From Dillenia suffruticosa (lineage: Eukaryota > Streptophyta > Magnoliopsida > Dilleniales > Dilleniaceae): 64,000 nucleotides of DNA. Under the pieces are notes generated by a model. That model searched no databases. It saw only the letters and a list, made by a program, of their open reading frames with translations, and was not told the origin of the DNA. How positions within the stretch are numbered: the first letter of the stretch is position 1; each line of letters begins with the position of its first letter. The stretch covers positions 5,979,109 through 6,043,108 of the forward strand of contig JAVTVX010000009.1 of assembly GCA_033439265.1 (NCBI GenBank). The letters are read 5' to 3'. The translations under genes and the position numbers were made by a program. Shown here in pieces: positions 36,375 through 49,470 of the stretch.

Positions 36375-37511
36375 TTTTTCTCATTGTACTAAACCGACGA
36401 TGTGATGCTTATTATATTTTTATATATGATTTTGTGCATTATTCAGTCACATTTATATTTTCTTAAATAATGCACTTATTTATATCATGTATATTTGATG
36501 TGATAAAATATATGTCAGGCAGGTGAGGTCGACTCTCTCACACGAGCGACCACCTCCAACTCTGAGTGAGTGGAGATGAGACAGTTTCTAGTCGTAAGAG
36601 GCATGAGAGTGGCCCAACTAGAACAAAAGTCGCCCTGATACGTGTTCAAGATGAGGTCATTTGAGATATGACCGACATGGAAATACCCACATCCATGTTG
36701 CCTGTGAGTAGCCAGATTTGAGATTTCAGAAATCACCTGCGATAGTGATATTGTCTCTGAGACACTCTCTCTGAGATCTCTGGGTAGAGTCTTATGTGTA
36801 GACTGAGTCCCGTATCTGCACAGTGTTAAGAAATCTGACATATGCCCTTTTTGAGAAATAAGGGATTAACACTGTGGCACGCGTTTCATACCGCGTGTGA
36901 TGACGACTAGGGATAGTGGGAGCAATTATATGAGACGATGATCTATTCATGATCCCCGTTCCCACTGTGTGAGACCCGAGATCCATTGGGTGGGATCTCA
37001 AGTACCCTTATTTTACTTTCGACTGTCTCTAGAAATCTTGATTCAGTATTTGCTACTTTAGTCTGTTTACCTATGGCCCGGAAGATAAATTGAGGTCTAA
37101 GGGGCAGGTCTAGGAAAGCAGCTGAATTGAGATCGATGGATTCGAGTTTGGGAAAGGAAGACCAATCTACATTACATCGTTGTGTAGTATTCACCGACCG
37201 GTCTGTTACGTATATCCACGTTGGGATAAAAACGTAATAGTGAATACACATTCGAGAATATATTGGGGATGACTTTCGATGAGGAGAGTGACTCGAAGGA
37301 TGTAAATGTGATGTGTCTGGGGTACAGCGAGATTTTTTATTATTAACGACGACTACTCGAACATCCTAACAGGTGCATCGAGAAGTCTTTATTTGCAGGT
37401 GTACTCGCCAGTCGCACGACACCCAATCTAGTATGAAAATCCAGAAGGGTGATACAGGAGATCGCATGAGCTGTGATCTCGTGATGGATGAAAATGCCCT
37501 CGTGTGCAAGT
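36375..37511 (+). other. 3' non-coding region of copia-2
   Basis: About 1.1 kb lies between the pol stop and the purine tract. No reading frame on either strand exceeds about 108 codons and none shows a domain. The first 150 bp are AT-rich; the remainder is balanced and non-repetitive. No envelope-like frame is visible. Confidence 0.6.
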
Positions 37512-37517
37512 GGGAGA
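37512..37517 (+). other. Polypurine tract of copia-2
   Basis: GGGAGA directly before the 3' LTR. Confidence 0.75.
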
Positions 37518-37959
37518 TGAAGGAATGAATGCCCACGTGGGGCATCTTTCCTTATTGGGAAAAAGGAAATATCCCACTTTTCATATGCACAAATGGTAAC
37601 TTATGGGATTTGAATTCCCTACCATTTGTGGTGATGGAGACATATGGAAACTAGGGTAAACCCTAGGAGGCACATTTTTGATTCTAAGGTTGAACAAACA
37701 ATTGTGAGGAGACAATTGAGAGAGAGAGGGAAAAATTCTGCGAAGAGAATTGCGTCACCGGATTTCGATTGAGGTGTCGTGGTGCTGCGGTGATAGCTCG
37801 ATTTCGTGGTTATCATCCCGACGGCGAGGTCGATTGATCGAGGTTCGTCGTTCCCAGATTTTGCAATCTACTTTTGAGGTATGACCGAAAATCCTATTCT
37901 TTTATGATTCCGAAATATTTTACACGCTTCCGCATGTGTATGTGCATATAAATCCAACA
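37518..37959 (+). repeat. 3' LTR of copia-2
   Basis: Same length as the 5' LTR with TGAAGG...AACA ends; G-box CACGTG at 37534-37539 conserved. Confidence 0.97.
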
Positions 37960-37964
37960 TTAGA

Positions 37965-40934
37965 CATAGGCTTAAATTCTAATTTTTCCTTTTTTTTTTG
38001 TTCATCAAGAGATTTGTAGGCGAAGAACTACAAATAGGGAGTAACCCTCTTTTCTATATAATCACAAAATAAATTAAAATCACTGATATTCGAATTTACT
38101 TCCCGAAAAGAATTGAGTACACATTTGCCAGATTATACCTGCTATCAATATATTAGTCCAAGCATTTACAAACTTGACGTGAACCGAGTTTAATTTATTT
38201 ATTTTAATTTGCAATATTCATTATGGAAAATTCTCATTTAGCTTGAGCTAGGAATATTAAAGGCAAGAAGTTGAAAATTATACCAAAGTTTGTTCTGAGT
38301 TTTTAGTTGGAAAGCTCACATTAAATTACCTCCATTGTTCATGTGAAGAATAAATGAAGTAAGCAATTAAATGACTTCAACTACTCAAGTCTCCTAAGGT
38401 CAAGAAAAATAATTAATGAGGTGGTGATTTGTAAGTAAAAGTTGGTAAGCTAACATAGTTTCCTCATGTTGGTGATTTTAGTATTTTATATTTAAAAATT
38501 TTGGTATGCATGATAAATCTATTAATTCAAAATTTACTCATCCGATCTTATCTTAAAATTCGGAGACAATTGTAATCGTGTTCTTATGTTCATTGATTCT
38601 TGTTGGTGTCGATATACGGTAATCTTATGAAATCTGGCAAAATTTATTTTGAGTCGGATTATATTTTAAATGAGTAAAATTTTTTTAATAACTATTTTTG
38701 TTATTCATAAAATTTGAATTTAAATCATATCGATAAAATATTTTGATATCTGTTATCTCGATATTCTTATATTCGTTCATTCTCGTCTTGATTTTGGCCT
38801 TAATATTTGTAGATTATTAAATCACACATCTAAATCACTTCCCCCCCTCCCAAATTAATGATATGCGTTTTATGTTTTGTGTGAAAAACTTCAATTTCTT
38901 TTAATTTAATTTAATTTAATTTATAATATTTTTAACTAAAATAAAATAATTTTAATAAAAAAAATAATTTTACATATAGCAATTAAAATTTTTCCTGAAA
39001 AAAATTTAAATTATTGTTTTTATCATTAATATTCTTTTATTAAACACCTAAATTTAGTTGAGGCAAATCGGGCATAAATGGTATTGTGAATGTGATTTGA
39101 CATTTTATAAAATTTTCTTCCCTACTCATTTTTCTTGTCGGCTGCACAAATAGAGAGAGTGTATGTGTTGAAGGATTGCAAAACAACGAAAACAATAAGC
39201 ATTAATCTTACTAATAATATAAAATTAAAATTTAAAAATTAAAATAATAAAATAAAATAATAAAATAATAAAAAGAAAGAAATTAAAAATAAAATATTCA
39301 TAAAATTTTAAAATAATAATAATAATTTAATTTGTTCAAATTATTTTACATTACTTATTTTTATTTAAATTCATTTTTTAAATTAAATTCTTGACATTCA
39401 TATCTATATAAATAATTTATATTCAGATTTTTAATAGTTTACTTGGATTACGAAACCTTTAGGAAATTAAATTTTTAGGGAAGAAAAAAGAATTAAACCC
39501 GCATAAAATTTTGCCACCAAGGCTGCATTTCTTTGCAAAATTTCAACTTTTTGAGAAAAATGGATTTTAAAAGAAATATTTTCTCTTCAAAATTATTTTT
39601 AAGAAAAAATCTGAATGAAAAAATTTTCAAAAAAATACCATTACTTAATATTCTCATAATATTTTCTCATAACATAATATACAAAACTTTCATTAGCTAG
39701 GGAACACTATTCGCGACCGACATCATTTTTTTTTTCCAATATAGTACCAAAAGACCAATCAAATCAAGTAACCAAGTACCTCTATCTACCAAAAAATGCT
39801 AATAAAACCCTTCTTGAAGGTACAAAACTAGGGTTGGTTTGAGTCTCACATCATGACCTAGATTTGGATGTATGAGGGGCACAATCTTGGTGATGGGGTT
39901 AAAAAAATTGCTGGAAAGAAATATGAAAAAAAATATATTTTTGAGTAATAAATATAATGATTCTAGAACCATATGATATGATTTTCAATTTTCATGGATT
40001 GATCTAAATATTGGGAAAACATATTAGTGCTTTATAGCATTGAAGGACATCCTTGTCAATGATCAAGAGAACACTCCTAGCAAGTTAGTGATGAAGGGGT
40101 TGAAAAATTAGTATATTCTGATTTAGGGTTTGTATCATTTTCTTGTTTTCGATCACCATGATTTCATGAGACTGTGTTTCTGTATTGAAATCCATTTGGG
40201 TCCACTTAAATTAAATCATAAATTAAAAATATACACTTAAACAAATACAAATATCATTTTACAAGAGTTTATATCCAAAAGTTAATAGTTATCATATATA
40301 TCTTCATTAATCAATTCATCAAGCCAAAGAATGAAGTTTGATAAGAAAGAAATTCCATAACTTTCCTTTTTGAGATTCTTTCTAAATAATTCAATTTCAG
40401 TTACAGCTGATCGTGTGAATAGTTAAAATCATAGCCATGTGCATGTATACAATACATGTATTACGAAAGTCTTATAAATTTAATAATAGAATATTAAAAA
40501 TTTTTAACTAAAATCTTAAATTTAAATTTTAAAAATAGAAAATTAGCGGCTCATAAATTAAGTTTTATAGCTACTCAAAACGGATTAATCGAGTTTTAAT
40601 ACAACGATGGTCAAATTTTAAAAAAAAAAACATATACTTCCCCTTCCCCCAAATTGTAGATATCGTGGAAATGATAATCCATGCATTCATGCATCCAATA
40701 CATAAATATTAATTTTAATTCATTTAGATTAGATTTTTATTAACAAAAATTTGAATTTTTGAAAAAAAAAACTGTTACTTCAGTTCATAAATATTATAAA
40801 TAGATTAAAACAATACAAAGACAAATTTAGACAAATAAAGTTGATATTTTCTAAATTACTATATATTTTCTTTTTTGTTTTCAAAAAAAAAAAAGAAATG
40901 CCAAGTCACAACCCTCCAAAGTTACAACTTTTTG

Positions 40935-40970
<36 letters not shown>

Positions 40971-41850
40971 ATTTAAAAGCCTATTCAGTCAAAATAAGGG
41001 GGAAAAAAAGTAAGAGAACAGTAACTAAAAAAACCTATTTACCATAAACCATCATGTGGGGTCCAAAATATTACAAGATTTGATTGGTGCCGTTAGATCA
41101 TGGAGTACGGCATTGATGATCGAGATGATGAATGATTGGTGAAGAAAAGAAGAGGATGTTTTGGGGGATTGACAGGGCCGAGACGAGAAAATGAGTCTGA
41201 CAAACTCTGACGGACAACCCATTCACGAGACAGTGAGAGGGACCTAGTCAAAAGGACTCGACCGTTATCTTTCCCATCGCTGTTTTAACGCCGTGCTATC
41301 AATTCATGAAAATTACATTTATAGGAAATTTGAATGATAAAAAATACTTATTTAATTATCTCCTCCAAATTCTAAAATTCAAATTTTTATAAATAAATAT
41401 ATTTTTACATAATATTATTAATATGTCTCATCTTAATTATGGTAAATAATTAATAATAAATAAGATTATGTGCTATTTGTCATAAATAGAATTCATTGGT
41501 TTAAATTCGCAGTGACTTAGAGCATTTTTTTTCAAAATTTTAATTAAATTTCTCAAATTTTATAAATTGATTTCGCATATAAAGCAACCGAAATAATATT
41601 TTAAAAAATTTCCGTAAATTGATATCATCCGTGGCCTTTTAAAACCGCGAATCCCAACAGGGATTTTAGAGAGGGAACAAAAATGGCGCCAGGTGGCAAA
41701 GTACGGAAAAGAATGAACCGACGAAACCGAGAATAGGATACCCAAACCTCCAAAATATCGAACTTACCACGATATTTTGTCGGCGTCTCAAACAGCACAG
41801 TAAATGCCCCGAATTTATGAATCCTCTGCAGAGTCCTTTCCGTTTCCCAA
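37965..41850. other. AT-rich intergenic region
   Basis: No gene recognised. It includes TTTAA repeats near 38911, A/T-rich stretches 39200-39420, a (TA)n run at 40940-40967 and several poly-A runs. A more GC-balanced stretch lies at 41060-41300 without an open frame. Confidence 0.55.
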
Positions 41851-41862
41851 CCGTACAATTGT

Positions 41863-41868
41863 CACGTG
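41863..41868 (+). promoter_or_regulatory. G-box upstream of RRT1-like gene
   Basis: CACGTG in GTCACGTGTCATC, about 970 bp upstream of the start codon and about 150 bp before the CT tract; a plausible bZIP/bHLH site by motif only. Confidence 0.35.
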
Positions 41869-42020
41869 TCATCATCCTACGGCCCACTGGCCTCCACGTT
41901 GATCAACCTTAACTTCTGTAGGTTCCGGTTAATTCCCCAAATTAGCTGGCTTGCATTTATTGGCCAGTTAGCTAAACCCACCTAGTCAACACAACCGTGG
42001 TTAAATTTATAGACATATTT

Positions 42021-42042
42021 CTCTCTCTCTCTCTCTCTCTCT
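42021..42042 (+). repeat. (CT)11 tract in RRT1-like promoter/5' UTR
   Basis: Perfect CT run about 790 bp before the ATG, followed by CATATATAC and pyrimidine-rich leader-like sequence. Confidence 0.85.
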
Positions 42043-42829
42043 GTTTTCTTCATATATACGAACCAAACAAAACAACCCTCGAAACTCTTTCCTCTCTCTA
42101 CATTTTTTTCCCTCTCCCCTCACCGCATTGTCTAACAGCCGGCGAGTTGCTCGTCGGAGAAATCAATTGAATCTTCGATTGGACCTTTTTGATCTGTTTT
42201 TCTCAAATCATTTTAATTTTTGGTTTATATTATTGGAAATTAGGGCTTCTTCAAATTGAAAAGTTGGGGTTTGGATCAATTGTTGAATATCAAATCTTTG
42301 ATTTTACTGATTGTATGATGCAGCCAGAATTTTAGAGTTTCTGGAGGAAGAAATTGGGGGATTTGAGGGAAATTTTGAGTGAAATTGAGTGATTGTAGCA
42401 ATTTTTTGGAATTTGGAAGAGTTTTTTCTTTTTGATTTTTTAGGTGGAAAATCAAAATTCAGTTGAAATTTCGCCTGGGTCTGTTCTGTTTTTGGAATTT
42501 ATAAAGAAGGAAACTTTTTTTCCCCGTCTCGGTGTGTGTTAGGTTTGCTGCGGTTTATGGTAAAAAGGATCTAGGTTTGGTAGCATTAAATGCTGGGTCT
42601 GTGTTGAAATTGGATTTTTAGGGTTTCCAGATTAAGATCAATAGTGAAGGTTTTTGGTGTTTTTGAAGAGAACTTTAAGAGGTTTTGATACATTATATGC
42701 TGGTTCTCTGTTGAAATTGGAGGCCAAGGGTTTCAGATTCAGTAGAGAGATAAGGATTTTTGTGGGTTTTGAAAAAACAGTTGAAGTGATTTGTGTTGTG
42801 GGTGTGTTGAGTTTTTTGATGGAGAAGAG

Positions 42830-45800
42830 ATGTGTAGGGTGGAGAGGAGTGAGAAGGAGAGGAGTTGGGTGATCGGGTTGAGGGGATTTGGAGAGGGAAA
42901 AGGGGAGAGGATGCCGACACTGACAAAGAGTTCATCAGTGGTATCGCGGTCTAGAATGAAGCTATGGTTGATTAGAGCAACAACATCTGTGTTGCTTTGG
43001 ACTTGTATTGTTCAGCTTACTGCATTGGGTGATATGTGGGGGCCTAGGGTTTTGAAGGGTTGGCCTTCTTGTTTTTCTCAGGATTCTGTTCCTATGGATC
43101 TCAAATCTGCTTCTTCTGTTCCTACTAGAGTTCTTCCTCCTAAAAGTGAGTGAGTTTTGTTCTTAGTTGATTTTTTTTTTATTTTTTTTTATTTTTTTTA
43201 ATTTGACTTTGATGCCCCAAATCATAAGTTGTTCTTATTCCGAGATTTTAAAGTGATATGCTCTGGATCATAATCGTTAATTGAAAAATGCTCTAAAGTT
43301 GTATGCCCGTTTTCATGTTGATTGGCTTCGGAAGGTCAGAAGAGCAATCCCAATGTTCATGTTTCTTTTAGTTTCTTATGTTTGTTAGGAATTGACTAAA
43401 GTAAGTTCATTTCCTCCTTTTCTGGTTGATTGTCTTTCCAATTACCTACTTCTCTTTTGGTCATTTTCTTGTTTGGTAGAAGTTGTTGTGTGATTTTTCA
43501 AATATTTTGTGTAGTTTGGATTGCTTAATCTCTTCTACAAGTGATTCAATCCCTTTGAAGAAGCTGTGACTATCATAGATCTGTCAATGTTTGTCTGGAC
43601 TTATTTTGCTCTTCTATTTTTAATTACTACTGTTTGTATCTTCCTGATTATGCTCAAAGTCTGTTGGGTATTGGATAATTATGCAATATCCTGTTTCTTC
43701 TTCTGGTGAGATTGGGTTTTTTGGTCTTACCCATTGATTCGACTTGTGACTTATTTTTGTATTTTTTAGGGGTTTACAAGAATAATGGATACTTGATGGT
43801 TTCCTGCAATGGAGGATTAAATCAAATGCGAGCAGCGGTAAGGATTTATGAAGCCTACCTGAGAAGCTTATGTTTAATAAATTCATAACTTATTAGTGTT
43901 CTTCGCTTGTGTGAACTGTTCAGATTTGTGACATGGTTGCTATTGCTAGACACCTAAATGTTACACTTATAGTACCCGAGCTGGATAAGACCTCGTTCTG
44001 GAATGATCCCAGGTTTCCCATATTTCTTTGTTCTGTTACTTTCAAGCTGCTAATCTTTGGGCTTTTAGGACAAACTATGCATTTTCCTATTATCTTGTTT
44101 GTGACTTGGGTCATCTTTCATGTTGCACTTTGAGTAATCTTTGCTTCTCATTTGCATTGACAGTGAGTTCCAAGACATATTTGATGTTGATCATTTTATT
44201 ACTTCCTTGAGAGATGAGGTGAGGATATTGAAAGAGCTTCCTCCACGGTTGAAAAGGAGAGTGGAGCTCGGTATGTTGTACTCGATGCCACCTATCAGTT
44301 GGTCAGATATTTCCTACTATCAATATCAGGTAACTTTCTCTTTGTCATCCTTGTGCTTTGATTGATCTTGTTGCTTTGCAGTCTATGTTCTGATGGTTGC
44401 GATCACTGTCTTGTCTTGTTCTTACCAGATTCTACCCTTGATACAAAAGTACAAAGTTGTTCATTTGAATAGAACTGATGCCCGGCTTGCTAACAATGCT
44501 CAACCGATGGAGATTCAAAAGCTGCGGTGTCGGGCAAATTTTAAAGCGCTAAGATTCACTCCTCAGATAGAGGAACTTGGTAAACGGGTTGTGAGACTTC
44601 TGAGGCAGAATGGCCCTTTCCTGGTGCTTCATCTGAGATATGAAATGGACATGTTAGCTTTTTCTGGATGTACTCAGGGATGCAACAATGGGGAAGTGGA
44701 AGAGCTGACAAGAATGAGGTTAGTGCAACTTGTGTATTTGACAATGTAACTGTTTCAAGTTTAATTTGCATTATTGATTCTATTAATTTTGATTATTTGA
44801 TTTCTAGATATGCTTATCCCTGGTGGAAGGAGAAAGTCATAAACTCGGACTTAAAAAGAAGAGATGGTTTATGCCCTCTGACCCCTGAAGAAACTGCTTT
44901 GACACTCAAGGCACTCGACATTGACAGCAGCTACCAGATTTATATTGCTGCTGGAGAAATATATGGTGGGGAGAGAAGAATGGCAAGTCTCAGAGAAGCC
45001 TATCCAAAACTGGTTAGTGAGGAAAAAGTCAATGTATAGATTTCTTTTGCTTCATTACTTGTCTGTCAGGTTCGCTTTCTTACATTAATTGAAATATTTG
45101 TTATGGTGAACAGGTCCGAAAGGAGACTCTGTTGGAACCCTCAGACCTTAAGTTTTTCCAGAATCACTCATCTCAAATGGCGGCATTGGATTATCTTGTT
45201 TCACTGGAGAGTGATATTTTTGTTCCTACATATGATGGCAACATGGCCAAAGTTGTAGAAGGCCATCGCAGGTAATTTTTTTTCTTTCAACTTTTCAACA
45301 GTGTTCATGTTGTTGTACTTATTCTAGATAATGTGATAAACCATGGTAATTTGTCTTGAACTACTAATAAAATCCTTTGTGTATGTACTAGTTCTTTTTT
45401 CAACCAAGCCAATGAAAAGTCCCTGGTGTTTTTTAAAGCCATTGCAAAAATATTGTGCATTAGTGCATGTTTTTGCATATCGCATGAGATTTTATTCCTC
45501 CCCTGGTTTGGAAATGGTCTTTCTAATTATGATAAATACGCATATTGATACAAATTGGTCCTTTCTAACTTTTAAATATCGCAACTGAGTTTTATTATTT
45601 CTTGTGAGATTTCTTCTTCTTCTTCTTCTTTCTTTTTTTATTTTTGACCTAATGAGTTTCATAGTTCAGCTTTCCAATTTTTTCCCTTGAGAGTTGCTTT
45701 CTGCTTTTCTTCTTAGCTTCCAATTTTTTCCCCTTTTTTTTCTTTGGCTTCTTGGAAGTAATTCTCTTGGGGTATTATCTACAAGTATTGTTCATAGTTC

Positions 45801-46109
45801 ATGCTGTCTCTATGTGATCTTTTAACTGACATGATAAATTTTTGCTTGATGGTTTTCAGGTTCCTAGGATTCAAGAAGACAATTCTTTTGGACAGAAGGC
45901 TTCTTGTTGATTTAATAGATAGGTACCATAATGGAACACTGAGCTGGGATGAGTTCTCATCTTCTGTAAAAGAAGCACATGCAAATCGCATTGGAAACCC
46001 AACTACAAGATTGGTTATTCCAGACAGACCTAAAGAGGAGGACTATTTTTACGCCAATCCACAGGAATGCTTGCAATCATCAGATGATCATGATCTAAGT
46101 AGTACATGA
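42830..46109 (+). CDS. RRT1: RRT1-like rhamnogalacturonan I rhamnosyltransferase (GT106, O-fucosyltransferase fold), 513 aa
   Basis: Exons: 42830-43145, 43770-43837, 43924-44012, 44164-44329, 44429-44718, 44808-45012, 45114-45271 and 45860-46109. All introns are GT-AG and phases close at 1,542 nt. MCRVERS is the family-like start. A membrane anchor follows at about residues 45-66 ([19 protein letters not shown]), giving a Golgi type II protein. Catalytic-domain landmarks are [20 protein letters not shown] (111-130), [24 protein letters not shown] (281-294, with the conserved His-x-Arg), [10 protein letters not shown], and [13 protein letters not shown] with [24 protein letters not shown] after it. 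The end [17 protein letters not shown] matches RRT1. Known RRT1 adds rhamnose to the RG-I pectin backbone. Length is close to the known enzyme (about 508). Specificity within the GT106 family is inferred from overall likeness. Confidence 0.92.
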
Positions 46110-46858
46110 TAGCTTCTGGAGAATTTGCTAAAGTTATCTATTCTCTCCTATACCGTTGTCCTGCTACGGAGAGGTATAGCAATAGACAAGGATGTTGTTT
46201 TGAGAAGGCAGCTATTATGAATAGTGAAGGAGTTTAGAATTTTCAGAAAAATTTCAAGAGGGTTGACAAAGCAACTGGTGATCATTCATGTTTTTCCAAA
46301 CATGCCAATAATCAGAATTCGTGTACAGAAACAACCTTGCCATTGCAGGGTCATATCGGATTGACTCCAAGAATGCGGGGCAGGCAATATATAAAGACTT
46401 GGTTTCTGAAACTGAAGATCGTCTCAAAGGTTTATTCCTTGGTTCACTCATTTTGTTTGTTCTTTACATCCACTTTTATTGCTACATTCTGATTTCTAGT
46501 ATATACTATTATTCCGTATTCAGCCCAACTCCCTCTCTAGTTGGTCCCCAGATGTTTCAAGGATTGGTTAAAGAACCTTTATAGCTTCACTTTTGAGTTC
46601 CTTTTGTTGGTATCTTTATTGCTTCATTTGTCTTACTTTTACTGCCCCTTTGGTTCTTAGTCCTTGTGGGAAAGCAATAAAAATAGAACTTGGTCTAACC
46701 CAAATGCTAGGCTTCTGGTTGTTCAATGTTCTCCTCTGGTTGTAGAAGATATTTTGGTGAACTAGAGAGGAAAGAGCCCGTCTTTTGGCTAGTTCAGTAG
46801 GACATGAGAATGATTTCTGCTGACCAAGAGTATCATTCAAAAGATTTATTAATTATCT
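46110..46858 (+). other. RRT1-like 3' UTR and flank
   Basis: An AATAAA at 46676-46681 is one candidate poly(A) signal. The short frame at 46321 is not supported by any family. Confidence 0.4.
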
Positions 46859-46965
46859 CTTTCCCCGATGCTGGGGCCAGAGGCCCTAAACACGGGTGAG
46901 TGGCCCCAGATTGCACCAGAGTTTCGAACCAAATGGCTTAATGGCTTGGTGCTAAAGATTTAAAT
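46859..46965 (+). repeat. Possible short GC-rich dispersed repeat
   Basis: CCCCGATGCTGGGGCCAGAG and AACACGGGTGAGTGGCCCCA, then GTTTCGAACC (B-box-like). It differs in composition from the surround; only one copy is seen here, so the call is weak. Confidence 0.3.
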
Positions 46966-47191
46966 TTCTTTGCTTGTGATAAAGGTTCTCTTGCTCTCTT
47001 CTCATTGCAACCAAAATTATCTGTGCAAGCCTGAGTTCTAGTGTTCAATTTGCATTGGCCGCGTGAGCGTAAAAGAACAAGTATCATAATATATAGGGCA
47101 TCTTGAATGACCTCATTTTGGGGTTGTTGAACTAGATGGTGGTTGGATGAATCTGATTTGTCCTGTATATTATATTATTCAGGGAATGATG

Positions 47192-47193
<2 letters not shown>

Positions 47194-47222
<29 letters not shown>
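47194..47222. repeat. (GA)14 microsatellite
   Basis: Perfect GA run downstream of the RRT1-like gene. Confidence 0.9.
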
Positions 47223-47227
<5 letters not shown>

Positions 47228-49329
47228 CAAGGTGGTCCAGCTTGGGGCCATGAGCTTTACATTCCATAATGGTGGAAATGATATGCAATTATTGTGGTTT
47301 GTAATCATTTCATTTGTTCTTCAAATTATTCTTCATGGAGATCAGAAAACCCTTTAACCAAAGCCAAAGGAATCCTTTTGTTGTGTACAAGATTTGACTG
47401 GCAGAAATAACATTGTTTTCTGAATCTTGAAGGCTATCATCTTAAAGTGCCTCGCCCATTGAGCAAGTCATGTCCTCAATCTGTGCCAAAAAAAAGTGGC
47501 AGCGTGGGAGAGAGAGAGAGAGAGAGAGGTGTGGGTGACTGAGAGCGCAACAAAAGGGGAGCATTGGAGGGTTGACAAAACGTGGAGCACTCAAAATTGG
47601 TGGAAATTTGTTTGTGGTGATTGAGGTGAGAGCATTACAAGGTGGGAATATGACATTTTTATAATGAAGGCATCAAGTGACATGTAACTTGTGGGATGAC
47701 ATCAAGGCTTTACAGGATAAAAATGGTTATTAATTACTTAAAAAGTAATTAAAATTCCCATATACAATGAAGGTTATCATTTGAATTTGGCCTTAAGTTT
47801 CAGAACCCCAAATACTACATTGTTAAACTTTTAGCATTTTAATGAAATTAAACTGAAAGACTTGCCCATTAGCATTTAACTCTTTCAAACTAAACTAAAC
47901 CAAACATTTGACAATAATTGGAGATTTCCATGATATCACCTAAGACGCAAACAACTAAGCTTCTTGTTTATTTTCACTCTTCTACTTTGTTTGGGAAAAA
48001 AAAAAAAAGTTATTTAATGCTTTGTATATACTTATTTATTTTACACTCTGGTTTTTTTATTTGTCATCTTTTAAAATTTATGTTGTTCCAAGTTATCTGT
48101 CGTTTATGAAAAGATTAAGGAAAATTAATTTGTTTCTTCCTACCTTTACCATTTATTGTTTTGCTGCCGAACCATTTAATTAGGAGAGTTAACACGTGTG
48201 TGTGTGGATGAAATTAGTGAAAATAAAGTTTTGGATTTAATAGGATTTAATAAACTCTAATATGATTATCGGATGCTGATAATTTATAAAAAAAAATAAA
48301 AATAGAGAAATTATTAATTAATTGAGAACTAGGATAATTGAGTAAAAGTAAACTATATTTTTGTATAATTGAATTATTGAATTATTTGTTAATTAAAAAA
48401 CACACGAACTCGCATATATTTGCTAAGAATGAATCTTTGGACCGAGTAATAAGTAAAGAATTTTGGGGTGCTCGGACATATGAGAAATTTAAGGGAGAAA
48501 ATTTGGGCATTTCCGTAGGAAGTTGAAAATTCATAAAGCATTCCCAAGAAAAATTTCATTTTTCAACACTTTGAATGATCCAAGAAGCATTCCTCGAAGG
48601 AAGTGTTTGTTTTTTTGGGCTTTGCATGAAAATATCATATGAAGTAACACTCCAGCATAACTTCAAGTTCGTGAAGCCCCAATTTTCCTGGATTTGTTTT
48701 AATTTTTTTTTTGAAAAATTAGTATTTTTCATATAAAAATACTGTAAATAAAAAAGAATTTAGTATTTTTTAAAAAAAGAATATAATTCTGTAAATAAAA
48801 ATCAAAATTTTAGAAAAAGAATTTAAATTATTATTATATTAATAAATTTTTCATATAAAAATTTATCTAATTTCAGCCTGAAGCCTTAACAGCCCCCTTC
48901 TCGATTGCTTTTAAGGCTATTGTCACTATCCGCAATGGACAAAATGGGAGCTTAGGTTACTGAAAATTCGACCGTTGCTTTCGGATAACATAACACTTGA
49001 GCTAAGATGGTGGGTAAATGGTCAAGATTCAAAGTCCCTTTTCAATGTTTTGCATTTAATAAATAGTTAAAATCCCACGAGTGAATGCCCTTTTTAAGTA
49101 ATGTCCAAAAAAACCCCTTAAGTTTGAAGTTAGTGGGTAATCGATTCCCAAATCATGTTACTTGATAAAGAAACTTGGGAAGCAATAATCAATTAATTTC
49201 ACAACATGGGTATTGTAAAGATAGAGAGAAGAGCAATAGATTATGTATTGTCTGAAAATTTGACATACTTTGGGGGATTTGGTCGATGACATTGATGGAT
49301 CACGGATCAACAGATGGTTACATAAGAAT

Positions 49330-49470
49330 GATTGGTCATTTAATGAAATATTAAATTCAAAACTTAAGAATTAAAAAATTATGTTAAAAGAGTTTCCCTA
49401 ATTAGGTCAATAATATTCAGATTAAATTAATTAGATTATAATTTTAGATATTGATTTGTCTAGTATAAAA
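49330..49470 (-). repeat. Dispersed ~190-bp repeat copy, reverse
   Basis: On the minus strand: TTTTTTATACTAGACAAATC, AATATCTAAAATTATAATCT, AATTTAATCTGAATATTATT and GACCTAATTAGGG; aligns with the AT-rich copies at 23894 and 24455. Confidence 0.45.

Larger units (their letters stand above)
30641..37959 (+). mobile_element. Ty1/copia LTR retrotransposon, young and nearly complete (copia-2)
   Basis: A 7,319-bp element with two 442-bp LTRs (30641-31082 and 37518-37959), primer-binding site, gag-pol in copia order, purine tract and a 5-bp target duplication TTAGA (30636-30640 and 37960-37964). The LTRs differ at about 12 of 442 positions by eye count (about 97% identity), far fewer than in copia-1. 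If a rate of 1.3e-8 substitutions per site per year held, that is about one million years; the true rate for this species is unknown. Unusual parts are the 1.3-kb leader with a GC-rich island and a 1.1-kb non-coding tail before the 3' LTR. Confidence 0.97.

Noticed and set aside
46321..46584. Possible extra exon after the RRT1-like stop
   Set aside because: The RRT1-like protein already ends with the family's usual C-terminus; this is more likely 3' UTR.
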